The translations under genes and the position numbers were made by a program. Below, in pieces: positions 6,660-13,432 of a stretch of 13,914 nucleotides of DNA. This DNA comes from JAVBOF01 sp031550915. Its GTDB lineage: Bacteria; Bacillota; Clostridia; Christensenellales; MGBC116941. Under the pieces are notes generated by a model. That model did no database searches and was not told the DNA's origin. It saw only the letters and a list, made by a program, of their open reading frames with translations. The stretch is from positions 1 through 13,914 of the forward strand of contig JAVBOF010000079.1 of the NCBI GenBank assembly GCA_031550915.1, given 5' to 3'. Each line of letters opens with the position of its first letter. Position 1 is the first letter of the stretch.

Positions 6660-7749
6660 ATGCGCCGCAATAATATTATGCGCGGGATATTCCTCCCGCA
6701 TGGGGCGTAACAAAGCGCTTCTGCCGATATTTGGCATGAGTCTAATATTAAAGCAGATACTTTGCTATAGAAACGCCGGCCTAGATAATATCCATGTTGT
6801 GGTCGGGCACGATTCCGATGCCATCAAATCTGAGCTCAAGGGCTATGATATAAGGATCATAGATAATGCCGGTTATAGCGAAGGCATGTTCACATCTGTT
6901 AAAGCGGGGCTTCGCGCAATAGAAAAAGGCGGATACGGAAGCTTTACCTTTCTGCCCGTGGATTATGCGCTTATCCGGCCGGGCCTTATAATGAAGCTTC
7001 TAGATTCCCACAAAAAAACAGGCAAAGGATTTACATATCCGCGGTTTAATGGCAAAAAAGGCCATCCTCCCATTATAAACATGGAATATTATGATGAAAT
7101 CGTCGGTTATTCAGGCGAAGGCGGGATAAAAGGCGTTATAAAAAAATATGATGCCATTGCCAACTTCGTTGAGATGCCTACTTACGAATGCATCTTTGAT
7201 GTAGACACGCCAGAAGCCTATGAAGAAGCCAAAGCAGCATTTGAAAAGAAAGATCACCCCGGCGGCAGCGAATGTGAGGATCTGCTCTATTTGAACGATA
7301 CGCCTCCGCAGCTGGTAGGGCATTGCAAAAAGGTGGCGAGCGTTACAGACGCCCTTTGCGAGGCCTTGGAAGCAAAAGGCATGAGCCTGCCCAGGGGGCT
7401 GATACATGCTTCCGCCCTGCTGCATGATATTGAAAAAACGAAAGAGAACCACGCAGTGGCCGGCGCTGCCTTGCTTGAAAAGATGTTTTATCCACGAGTA
7501 GCCGGTATAATAAAAAACCATATGGTGCTGGGTGAAGAATACCGGGGGTCAATATGCCCTGAGAGCATACTCTACCTTGCGGATAAGATGGTAAAGGGTG
7601 AAACGGTCATAAAGCTGGAGGAAAGGCTGGAATGCTGCAATGGTACGGATAATGCGGTTTTTGCAAGGGAAAGGCTAAGCATTGCAATCAGTCTGCGGCA
7701 CGATCTGGAAGGACGCATCGGGAGATCCATATATGAAATCATCGAATAG
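6652..7749 (+). CDS. MocA-like nucleotidyltransferase fused to an HD domain (DVU_1551-like)
   Basis: A 365-residue two-domain protein. Residues 1-200 are a MobA/MocA-type NTP transferase: LCAGYSSRMGRNKALLP (9-25) is the nucleotide-binding loop with the key lysine K21, followed by LPVD (101-104) with the metal-binding aspartate, KGHPP (136-140) and FDVDTPEAY (182-190). Residues about 205-360 form an HD domain: H224, the HD pair H258-D259 in ALLHDIEKTK, KNH at 288-290 and D311 in YLADKMV. MocA makes molybdopterin cytosine dinucleotide, the cofactor form used by XdhC-served hydroxylases, so the pairing with XdhC fits. The HD half may be a phosphohydrolase acting on the same or a related nucleotide. 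ATG at 6652 overlaps the XdhC stop by 8 bp, with AGGGCGG just upstream, and the 3' end overlaps the next gene by 17 bp. Confidence 0.9.
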   Translation: MDRCAAIILCAGYSSRMGRNKALLPIFGMSLILKQILCYRNAGLDNIHVVVGHDSDAIKSELKGYDIRIIDNAGYSEGMFTSVKAGLRAIEKGGYGSFTFLPVDYALIRPGLIMKLLDSHKKTGKGFTYPRFNGKKGHPPIINMEYYDEIVGYSGEGGIKGVIKKYDAIANFVEMPTYECIFDVDTPEAYEEAKAAFEKKDHPGGSECEDLLYLNDTPPQLVGHCKKVASVTDALCEALEAKGMSLPRGLIHASALLHDIEKTKENHAVAGAALLEKMFYPRVAGIIKNHMVLGEEYRGSICPESILYLADKMVKGETVIKLEERLECCNGTDNAVFARERLSIAISLRHDLEGRIGRSIYEIIE

Positions 7750-8341
7750 ACAAATATACCTGTTGCGGCACCCGAAAACAGCGCAATGCGGCTATAAAAG
7801 ATTTGTAGGCCAGCTGGACGTGCCGCTGGACGAGCACGGCATTGATGAAGCTAGGATGCTATGCCGGTATTTTATAAAGCAGGATATTTCCCATGTTTTT
7901 TCCAGCGATCTGCAGCGCACCGTGATACCGGCGGAGATCATAGCGGAAGCAGTCGGCTGCGGGCATACCCGATTGGAAGGATTTAATGAACTGGCTCTTG
8001 GCGCTTGGGAAGGCGAGAGCATCGAATATATCGCGCAAACATATCCAAAAGAGTATTACGAGCGGGGAAATGATCTGATACATTACCGCATAAGCGGAGG
8101 AGAAAATTATATCGATTTGCAGAAACGGGCCTTTGAAACCTTCCTGGACTGTTTGAACGGCCAAGAAGGAAATGTGCTTTTTGTATCTCATTCGGCGGTG
8201 AACAAAACGCTTTTGGCAAAGATAACGGGCCAACCAATTGAAGCTGCTTCTGCAATCGCACAGGATTATTCAGCCGTAAATATTATCCGGGAACACCATG
8301 GGATTTTTACCGTTATCGAGACAAATCTGCAAACTCTATGA
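7733..8341 (+). CDS. Histidine phosphatase family protein (RHP variant)
   Basis: A 202-residue phosphoglycerate-mutase-like phosphatase, close in size to CobC-type alpha-ribazole phosphatases. The catalytic set is present: R12 and H13 in LLRHPKT, R62 in SSDLQRT, E86 in FNELALGAWEG, and H153 in VSHSAVN. The usual RHG motif reads RHP here. The ISGGENYIDLQKR segment (120-132) is the typical substrate-side loop (GGES in many relatives). I chose ATG at 7733, with GGGAG about 8 bp upstream; the frame is open to 7682 but that would place far more of it inside the previous gene. It is the third gene of the XdhC unit, overlapping the nucleotidyltransferase by 17 bp, and it converges on the TrmO-FmdE gene, overlapping it tail to tail by 29 bp. 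The context suggests dephosphorylation of a nucleotide or cofactor intermediate; the substrate is unknown. Confidence 0.88.
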   Translation: MKSSNRQIYLLRHPKTAQCGYKRFVGQLDVPLDEHGIDEARMLCRYFIKQDISHVFSSDLQRTVIPAEIIAEAVGCGHTRLEGFNELALGAWEGESIEYIAQTYPKEYYERGNDLIHYRISGGENYIDLQKRAFETFLDCLNGQEGNVLFVSHSAVNKTLLAKITGQPIEAASAIAQDYSAVNIIREHHGIFTVIETNLQTL

Positions 8342-9182
8342 TTTGACTTGCACTTTGCCCGTATAATTCCGATTCTATCGTAAAGAGTTGCGGGTATTCC
8401 GTTTTCATTATTTCTTCAAATGGCAACGCGGCTATATTGATGTCGTTGACTTCCATTCGTATCTGCTTTTCGTTATCCTGCCAGATGCATACGAATCCAT
8501 TCGAAAATTGGTAAAAAAACCGTGCCGGATTTGCCAGCCGGGCTCCCGTTATGCCCTGAAGCGCGTCCGCGAAGCAAGGAGGACCCGAAACATCTAGCTT
8601 GAGGTCGTCATCAAAAAGGCTGCTAAATATGTTTTCTGCAATCTCACTCATACGAACTGCGAGCGCAAGCCCTCCACAAGCTTCCTTGTGATGGTTGAGC
8701 GCTTTCTTTAATATCAGCTTGTCCGCGTCGGCTTTTTCTTTGGGGCGCATATATGGCGCTTTGGGAGAGAATACGATATCCGCACTGAAATATGGCTTGA
8801 TGTCCAAAACATAGGTGCCGTTGAATACATCAAGGCCATCCAGATATATATTGTTACCATCGCGCCGGACGATTTTTACCAAAGTCAGGGATATCGGGTT
8901 CGGCCTGCAGGGCGCGCGCATACTAAACATTCCGTAAGGGGTCTCGTCGCTATTATCGCGGTGGAAAGAGCGTTTTTGGAGGACGCAGCGGTCGGCTTTA
9001 TCGAGCCAGCAGATTATCCAGTAGTAATCATGCTCCTCAAACCGGCTCAAAGCATCGCTGTATTCTTGAAACACCTTTATACAGGCAGATTGTCCGTATT
9101 TTAATTCTGCATCTGAATAATCGGGACACTCTACTATGCCAATGGGTTTCAACTTACTCTCGGAAAGTACATTTGAAAACAT
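8313..9182 (-). CDS. TrmO-like domain fused to an FmdE-like domain
   Basis: A 289-residue fusion. Residues 11-135 match TrmO (YaeB), the SAM-dependent methylase of t6A37 in tRNA: LKPIGIVECP at the start, GMFSMRAPCRPNPISLTLV (84-102) and LDVFNGTYVLDIKPY (117-131). Residues 163-247 look like FmdE, the zinc-binding E subunit-type domain of formylmethanofuran dehydrogenase: NHHKEACGGLALAVR (163-177) in place of HGHLCPGL, then PPCFADALQGITGA (201-214) and FYQFSNGFVCIW leading to RMEV (242-245). One of the usual metal-binding histidines appears to be E167. The remaining 40 residues are unassigned. AGAGGT lies about 6 bp before the ATG, and the ligase gene ends 18 bp upstream, so the two form a unit. 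The FmdE call is mine by pattern and less certain than TrmO. The fused partner suggests the TrmO domain acts on something other than tRNA here. Confidence 0.82.
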   Translation of the reverse strand: MFSNVLSESKLKPIGIVECPDYSDAELKYGQSACIKVFQEYSDALSRFEEHDYYWIICWLDKADRCVLQKRSFHRDNSDETPYGMFSMRAPCRPNPISLTLVKIVRRDGNNIYLDGLDVFNGTYVLDIKPYFSADIVFSPKAPYMRPKEKADADKLILKKALNHHKEACGGLALAVRMSEIAENIFSSLFDDDLKLDVSGPPCFADALQGITGARLANPARFFYQFSNGFVCIWQDNEKQIRMEVNDINIAALPFEEIMKTEYPQLFTIESELYGQSASQIIEFADLSR

Positions 9183-9200
9183 TTATGACCTCTTTAATTA

Positions 9201-10505
9201 TTACTTAATAACAATTGCTCTTTTATTTACGCCTATCTGCAGGGCATCTTCCACAAAACACGCGTTGATACGAAGGGGTTTGCATATATCTTTCAGCCGA
9301 TCCATACTTTTTACCGCATGCATTGCCCTGTCTAAAACGCTGGTATCTGCAAACATGGCGTTGATACGCAGATCGATAAATATATCTTCTTTTTCGCTTA
9401 TCTCAATATTATAATCCAATAGCCCTTCCAACGCAAAAAGAACTTCGTCAAAATCCAGCATACTTACCAAGCTATTTGATATACGTATTTGACCATCGAT
9501 CCGCCCAATAATACGGCCCAACGATCTAAGCACTGTACCGCAAGGGCAGGGATCCGGTAAAAACCTGCTTATATCGCCTGTGCGGTACCGTATCAGCGGC
9601 ATTGCTTCGTGGGTCAGCGATGTAAACACGACCTCCCCGTATTCGCCATCTTTTAAAACCGCCGTGCCATTGGGTTCGACTATTTCCAGAAACATATCCG
9701 CTTCTCTGTAGTGATAACCTGATAAAGCACCGCACTGTACGGAACCACCTAGCCCCATCTCCGTCATACCGTAGTGGCAGAAGATACGGCAATGCGGCCA
9801 GACGGCACTGATCCGCCGCTTGATACTTTCGGAAATTATATCGGAAACAAGCAAAATGCTTTTGATATTTGCAGATACGCCTCCCGTACGGCATGATTCT
9901 ACCAGACGCAACACCTGTACCGGCAACCCTACAATAACGTTGATTTTTTCTTTACTGATCGTTTCAACTGCTCCGGCAATACCATTTTTCATTGGGTTCT
10001 GAAATGCCTTTGCGCCGTATCTTTCGATGCCGATTCCTAAAAGCTCGCCGGTACTGGCAGGCAGTTCTCCGGGCAGCAAAATGAGCACATTGTCCCCTGC
10101 GGAGGAAAGGCTCTGCATGCCGTTACAAAAAAAATCGATTGTCGATTCTATATCGTTTTCTGAGTAATAGATCCTTTTGGATACCCCGGTCGTACCGGAT
10201 GTCGGTAACGTGACCGCACGGCTTATTAAGGATTGTGGAAGGCAGGAAAACGCATTTGTATCTTTTACTAAATCCGCCGACTTTGTAAACGGCAGCTTTT
10301 TTATATCATCTATGCACCTTATTTCAATCGGGTCAATTGCTGAAAGCGTTTGAGCATAGAACCGGCTCTTTTCTTTGGTTCTTTTAATTGTCTCAACAAG
10401 TTTTTTGCCTTGGTATTCATCCAATAGAGCACGCGAAAAACCGCTAGTGTTTTCGCTTTTCGCCTTTTTTGCTATCCAGTTTTCTAAAACGGTTCGTTCT
10501 GTCAT
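9201..10505 (-). CDS. PaaK-like AMP-forming CoA ligase (DVU_1553-like)
   Basis: A 434-residue adenylate-forming enzyme of the phenylacetate-CoA ligase group. The phosphate loop is PTSGTTGVSK (101-110), the adenine motif is CHYGMTEMG (243-251), the ribose-binding aspartate is in RYRTGDISRF (306-315), and the hinge arginine is in GRIDGQIRI (334-342). A CPCG pair (320-323), as in PaaK-type enzymes, lies between the last two. The family activates a carboxylic acid as acyl-AMP and transfers it, usually to CoA. The length is typical of PaaK. The C-terminus is short and ends NKRAIVIK, so the usual second-half catalytic lysine may be one of these. The ribosome binding site before ATG at 10505 is weak (GAAAG). 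It is the first gene of a leftward unit with the TrmO-FmdE fusion. The acid substrate is unknown; I recall the family label DVU_1553 from memory. Confidence 0.88.
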   Translation of the reverse strand: MTERTVLENWIAKKAKSENTSGFSRALLDEYQGKKLVETIKRTKEKSRFYAQTLSAIDPIEIRCIDDIKKLPFTKSADLVKDTNAFSCLPQSLISRAVTLPTSGTTGVSKRIYYSENDIESTIDFFCNGMQSLSSAGDNVLILLPGELPASTGELLGIGIERYGAKAFQNPMKNGIAGAVETISKEKINVIVGLPVQVLRLVESCRTGGVSANIKSILLVSDIISESIKRRISAVWPHCRIFCHYGMTEMGLGGSVQCGALSGYHYREADMFLEIVEPNGTAVLKDGEYGEVVFTSLTHEAMPLIRYRTGDISRFLPDPCPCGTVLRSLGRIIGRIDGQIRISNSLVSMLDFDEVLFALEGLLDYNIEISEKEDIFIDLRINAMFADTSVLDRAMHAVKSMDRLKDICKPLRINACFVEDALQIGVNKRAIVIK

Positions 10506-10591
10506 ATTATTTATCTTTCGGGATTATATAATTACTTATTTTTTAGGTTACCAAAGGTCAAAACATCGGTTTCCTTGTAACAGACTACTAT

Positions 10592-10620
10592 ATTATCCGG
10601 CTTTTTTTGATTTGAGGCAA
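10592..10620 (-). promoter_or_regulatory. Promoter for the ligase/TrmO-FmdE unit
   Basis: On the lower strand TTGCCT (10620-10615), 17 bp, then GATAAT (10597-10592) gives four and five matches to consensus. Transcription would start near 10585, about 80 bp before the ligase ATG. The rest of the 213-bp gap between the ligase and the SDR is AT-rich and shows nothing else except the terminator. Confidence 0.5.
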
Positions 10621-10670
10621 TATTTTTATTTAATATGGGACTTATTGTATCAGACGGATATAAAGAAAAA

Positions 10671-10696
10671 TAAGGCCGGCATGTCAGCCGGCCTTA
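10671..10696 (-). terminator. Rho-independent terminator of the SDR gene
   Basis: A perfect 10-bp GC-rich stem (TAAGGCCGGC / GCCGGCCTTA) with loop ATGTCA starts 22 bp after the SDR stop. On the lower strand it is followed by a T-rich run (TTTTTCTTT), as expected for leftward termination. It separates the SDR unit from the ligase unit. Confidence 0.9.
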
Positions 10697-10718
10697 ATAT
10701 ACAGGACGTTACACGTTT

Positions 10719-11513
10719 TTAGCAGTTGGCTAGACTATAACCGCCATCTATTGTAAATATAGCACCAGTAACCTGTTCGGAAGCCGGTGAAGCCAGATAT
10801 ACAGCTAAGGCGCCGATTTCGATGGGCTTGCCAAATCTTTCGACCGGTGTGGCCGCAGTCCAATAGTTGATGAATTCGGGGTTCTTATCGAATGTCAGCT
10901 CGGTTTCCGTATATCCTGGAGAAATGGCGTTAACGCGGATATTCAGCGGCGCCCATTCATGTGCGAGGCATTTGGTCATGCGGTCTATAGCCGCCTTGGA
11001 AGCGCTGTAAGAAACCATCCTTTGCGGCAGGTTCACGATGTTCGCTGCGTTTGAAGAAATATTAATTATCCTTCCGTGGTTTTGCTTACGCATCTGCTTT
11101 CCTACGAGATAGGACATTACAAAATATCCATTCAAATTAACATTGATAACGTCAAACCAGTCACGCAAGTCCTCGTCCATATCGAGCGTATCAAAAAACC
11201 TGCCGATTCCGGAATTGTTAACAAGGATATCAAGCGTGCCGTACTCTTTGACAGCCGCTTCTACGGCTGCTTTTGCTGATTGGATATCAGTCACATCACC
11301 CTGGAAGTACATGTACTTCCCTCCGTACTTGCTAAGCTCGGCAATCGTATCATTGGCGGATTTTTCATCTCTGGCAATTATCGCGATATTTGCTCCGCAC
11401 TGGGCAAAAGCATCTGCGATCCCCTTTCCTATGCCACGGTTTCCCCCTGTGATAACTGCGTTTTTACCCTTTAAGCTGAACGCGTTTTCCATGTTTGTAA
11501 TGCTTGGGATCAT
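10719..11513 (-). CDS. SDR-family NAD(P)-dependent oxidoreductase
   Basis: A 264-residue classical short-chain dehydrogenase. It has TGGNRGIGKG (22-31) for the cofactor, GDVTD (72-76), NNSG at 99-102 (the usual NNAG with Ser), N125, ISSNAAN (152-158) with the catalytic serine, YSASK (169-173) with the catalytic Tyr and Lys, and SPGYTETEL after it. The end, VTGAIFTIDGGYS, is the standard tail. R48 in IIARD after strand 2 suggests NADP(H) preference, tentatively. I chose ATG at 11513 because GAGGTG lies 7 bp upstream and the length then fits the family; the frame runs open further upstream to 11618 without a good site. Similarity in style is to sugar alcohol and gluconate 5-dehydrogenases. It is divergent from a sugar-type ABC uptake system, so it may oxidise or reduce the imported compound or a product of it. 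Confidence 0.9.
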   Translation of the reverse strand: MIPSITNMENAFSLKGKNAVITGGNRGIGKGIADAFAQCGANIAIIARDEKSANDTIAELSKYGGKYMYFQGDVTDIQSAKAAVEAAVKEYGTLDILVNNSGIGRFFDTLDMDEDLRDWFDVINVNLNGYFVMSYLVGKQMRKQNHGRIINISSNAANIVNLPQRMVSYSASKAAIDRMTKCLAHEWAPLNIRVNAISPGYTETELTFDKNPEFINYWTAATPVERFGKPIEIGALAVYLASPASEQVTGAIFTIDGGYSLANC

Positions 11514-11667
11514 AAAGTCGCACCTCATTTCATTTTTTTGCGCTTCCATTTCTATAACGGAAAGAAAGCATAACGGAAGTTGCATGCGGGAATGTTGATT
11601 CTTGTTTGTTACCGGCACTTTCTAAAATATAAAAGGAATAGATCAGAAATAAGCAAAGGTATATGCT

Positions 11668-11689
11668 TATAATTATCGCGCTAATTATA
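11668..11689. promoter_or_regulatory. 22-bp palindromic operator over the SDR promoter
   Basis: Arms TATAATTA (11668-11675) and TAATTATA (11682-11689) are perfect inverted copies around TCGCGC, in which the central CGCG is also symmetric, so 10 of 11 base pairs match. The right arm contains the -10 of the leftward SDR promoter, and the palindrome covers the expected start point, a repressor-type position. The regulator is not in the window; a LacI- or GntR-type protein is plausible. The left-arm sequence TATAATTA recurs at 11904-11911. Confidence 0.7.
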
Positions 11690-11712
11690 TGGAATGGAAT
11701 AAATTATGTCAA
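11684..11712 (-). promoter_or_regulatory. Consensus sigma-70 promoter for the SDR gene
   Basis: On the lower strand TTGACA (11712-11707), exactly 17 bp, then TATAAT (11689-11684): a perfect match to consensus. Transcription would start near 11677, leaving a leader of about 164 nt before the SDR ATG. Such a strong promoter overlapped by a palindrome implies tight repression. Confidence 0.75.
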
Positions 11713-11770
11713 CGCATAGTCGATTTTTGAATACGAGTTATTCATAAATGGAATAATCTGATTATTTATA

Positions 11771-11799
11771 TTGAACAATTCGACCAGTAAATGTATAAT
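11771..11799 (+). promoter_or_regulatory. Promoter for the ABC transporter operon
   Basis: TTGAAC (11771-11776), 17 bp, then TATAAT (11794-11799). Transcription would start near 11806, about 130 nt before the ATG of the binding protein. A second TATAAT at 11904-11909 has only a poor -35 (TTATCT at 11881) and would leave a very short leader. Confidence 0.55.
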
Positions 11800-11934
11800 A
11801 ACGTGGTGATTCACATATATTCCATTTTATTACCAATACACATTTCAAATAAATTTATTGTCATCCAGCTGATAAATTGCTTATCTGGCTTTCGGGCTTG
11901 ATATATAATTAGGAAAACTGAGGAGGAAACAAAA

Positions 11935-13338
11935 ATGATGAAGAAACTCATGATGCTCGTCCTGGTTGTTTTGCTGGCTGTATCATTTGCGGCTTGTGGG
12001 GCACCCAGTGCGGCACCGGCTTCAGAAGCGGCACCAGCGAGTGAAGCGGCACCAGCGAGTGAAGCGCCGGCTTCAGACGCAGCGCCGGCAAGTGAAGCGC
12101 CGGCTTCGGACGCGGCACCGGCCAGTGAAGCGGCACCGGCTTCCGATGCGGCCGTCAGCAACAGTGAGCATCCCATATACTCCTATGACGATGCGCTTGC
12201 ATTGGGCGGAGTAAAAAGGCCCCAGTTGAATTCCCGCAAAGATATCCCCAAGGCACTGCCCACGGAAAAGAAGGATAAACTGAAGGTCGGCGTAACTATG
12301 AACTCACAATCCATGGCATGGTTCGTAGACCTTGGAAATGCTATCAAAGCCGCTTGCAAAGATAACGGCTGGGAAGTAAACTTCCAGGTTTGCGAATTCA
12401 ACCCACAGAAACAGTCCGAACATTTCGATACATTTATAACTCAAAAGGTGGATGTTATAATCCTGGATTCTACCGATTTCCAGACAGGCAACGAACTTTG
12501 CAAACGCGCGGTTGATGCCGGCATACCGGTCATCGGCATTGGGCAGCAGCTTGCGGAAGACTCCAACATCGTAACTACAATAATGTCCAATTCGTATGAA
12601 ACTGCTTGGAACGTCGCTCAGAAGCTTGGCGAAAAGATGAAAGGCAAAGATATCGTCGCGGGCGCCATGCTTGGCGGACTCGGTGTAAACAGCTCTGAAA
12701 GCCGCATAAACGGCATGATGGGCGGTATCCTTTTCTATCGTGCCCAGGAGATGGGCAAGCCGATGGTTAGGGAAGACGCCATTATGGCTGGCACGAAGAT
12801 GATGGAACAGCTTCGTGCAGAAGGTAAAGCTGACGCTCCGGATGCCTCGTACAAATTCACCGTTGTTGCCATGAACGGCGACGGACAGTGGAATGAAGCC
12901 GGCGGGATGAAAGCGGCCGAAGACATATTGACAGGGCATAAAGAGATAAACACTCTGCTTGTAGACCAGGATTTCATGGGTCTCGGCGCGATCAACGCAA
13001 TCGAGCAGATGGGCCTTAAAGCCGGCGGAGATGATGGAATACAGATAATCTGCGCTTGTGATTCCTACGTACTGGCGTTGGATAAGATCAAAAACGGCGA
13101 ATTGCTTGCAACAGGATACGGCTCGCCAGACCTCATCGGACAGAGCGCAGTCAAACTCGTCAAGATGATCTTTGAAGAAGGCTATGATGCAAACGATCTT
13201 CCGATCTCATTGGATCTGCCTCCGATAGTCATCGACAGTGCAAACGTCGGAGAATACTATGTTGAAGGACAGAACTTCGCTAAAGTCGTTCCCTTTACCT
13301 ATATGACGACAGACGAATACAATTCAAAGAGCAAATAA
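11935..13338 (+). CDS. Sugar-type ABC transporter solute-binding lipoprotein
   Basis: A 467-residue lipoprotein. MMKKLMMLVLVVLLAVSFAAC is a lipoprotein signal with the lipidated cysteine at 21. Residues 26-73 form an Ala/Pro/Ser/Glu-Asp repeat linker that should hold the binding domain away from the membrane. From about residue 115 the protein is a RbsB-like (Peripla_BP_4) binding fold: KLKVGVTMNSQSMAWFVDL at the start, VDVIILDSTD, AGIPVIGIGQQ, then a VAGAMLGGLGVNSSESRI segment, VVAMNGDGQWNEAGG, LLVDQDFMGLGAINAIEQMG and ELLATGYGSPDLIGQSAVKLV near the end. The fold usually binds sugars or polyols; the ligand is not evident, and the WF near residue 129 could stack on a sugar ring. AGGAGG lies 8 bp before ATG at 11935. 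The next gene is the system's ATPase, separated by a hairpin. Confidence 0.93.
   Translation: MMKKLMMLVLVVLLAVSFAACGAPSAAPASEAAPASEAAPASEAPASDAAPASEAPASDAAPASEAAPASDAAVSNSEHPIYSYDDALALGGVKRPQLNSRKDIPKALPTEKKDKLKVGVTMNSQSMAWFVDLGNAIKAACKDNGWEVNFQVCEFNPQKQSEHFDTFITQKVDVIILDSTDFQTGNELCKRAVDAGIPVIGIGQQLAEDSNIVTTIMSNSYETAWNVAQKLGEKMKGKDIVAGAMLGGLGVNSSESRINGMMGGILFYRAQEMGKPMVREDAIMAGTKMMEQLRAEGKADAPDASYKFTVVAMNGDGQWNEAGGMKAAEDILTGHKEINTLLVDQDFMGLGAINAIEQMGLKAGGDDGIQIICACDSYVLALDKIKNGELLATGYGSPDLIGQSAVKLVKMIFEEGYDANDLPISLDLPPIVIDSANVGEYYVEGQNFAKVVPFTYMTTDEYNSKSK
12010..12153 (+). repeat. Coding repeat for the AAPASE/D linker
   Basis: About eight copies of a 5-6 residue unit (A)APASE or (A)APASD. 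At the DNA level the units differ by synonymous changes (GCGGCACCGGCTTC against GCACCAGCGAG), so it is an old or selected repeat rather than a fresh expansion. The pattern also gives false open frames on both strands. Confidence 0.85.
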
Positions 13339-13349
13339 CTTGTGTAGTG

Positions 13350-13381
13350 TTGAGGGAGGGCATCTTATTGCCTTCCCTCAA
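13350..13381 (+). terminator. Intercistronic hairpin between binding protein and ATPase
   Basis: A 13-bp stem with one G-U pair (TTGAGGGAGGGCA / TGCCTTCCCTCAA) and loop TCTTAT lies 12 bp after the stop. No clean T run follows directly. It may be a leaky terminator or a 3' stability element that raises binding-protein output over the ATPase, a common arrangement in such operons. Confidence 0.6.
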
Positions 13382-13432
13382 TAATTATTACCTGCTTTTT
13401 TAGCAGCATCATTTGTTAAAGGCGGTGAATAT

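Larger units (their letters stand above)
11514..11934. promoter_or_regulatory. 421-bp divergent regulatory region between SDR and ABC transporter
   Basis: No gene is visible here. Besides the promoters and palindrome listed separately, it holds four copies of ATGGAAT in either orientation (11689-11695, 11694-11700, 11748-11754, and reversed at 11819-11825) and an inverted repeat TTATTC-N7-GAATAA (11738-11756). A short perfect GTGA-T-TCAC lies at 11806-11814. In this AT-rich stretch, the short repeats may be chance. Confidence 0.5.

Noticed and set aside
12010..12153. CRISPR array or mobile repeat
   Set aside because: The repeats are in frame, encode a peptide linker, are without spacers and differ by synonymous changes.
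11811..12176. Leftward frame rich in AGAASEAG repeats, and other frames over the repeat
   Set aside because: An artefact of the repeated GC-rich linker codons of the binding lipoprotein read on the other strand.
12304..12939. 211-codon leftward frame inside the binding-protein gene
   Set aside because: Antisense to a well-supported gene, His/Phe/Arg-rich without motifs, no ribosome binding site.
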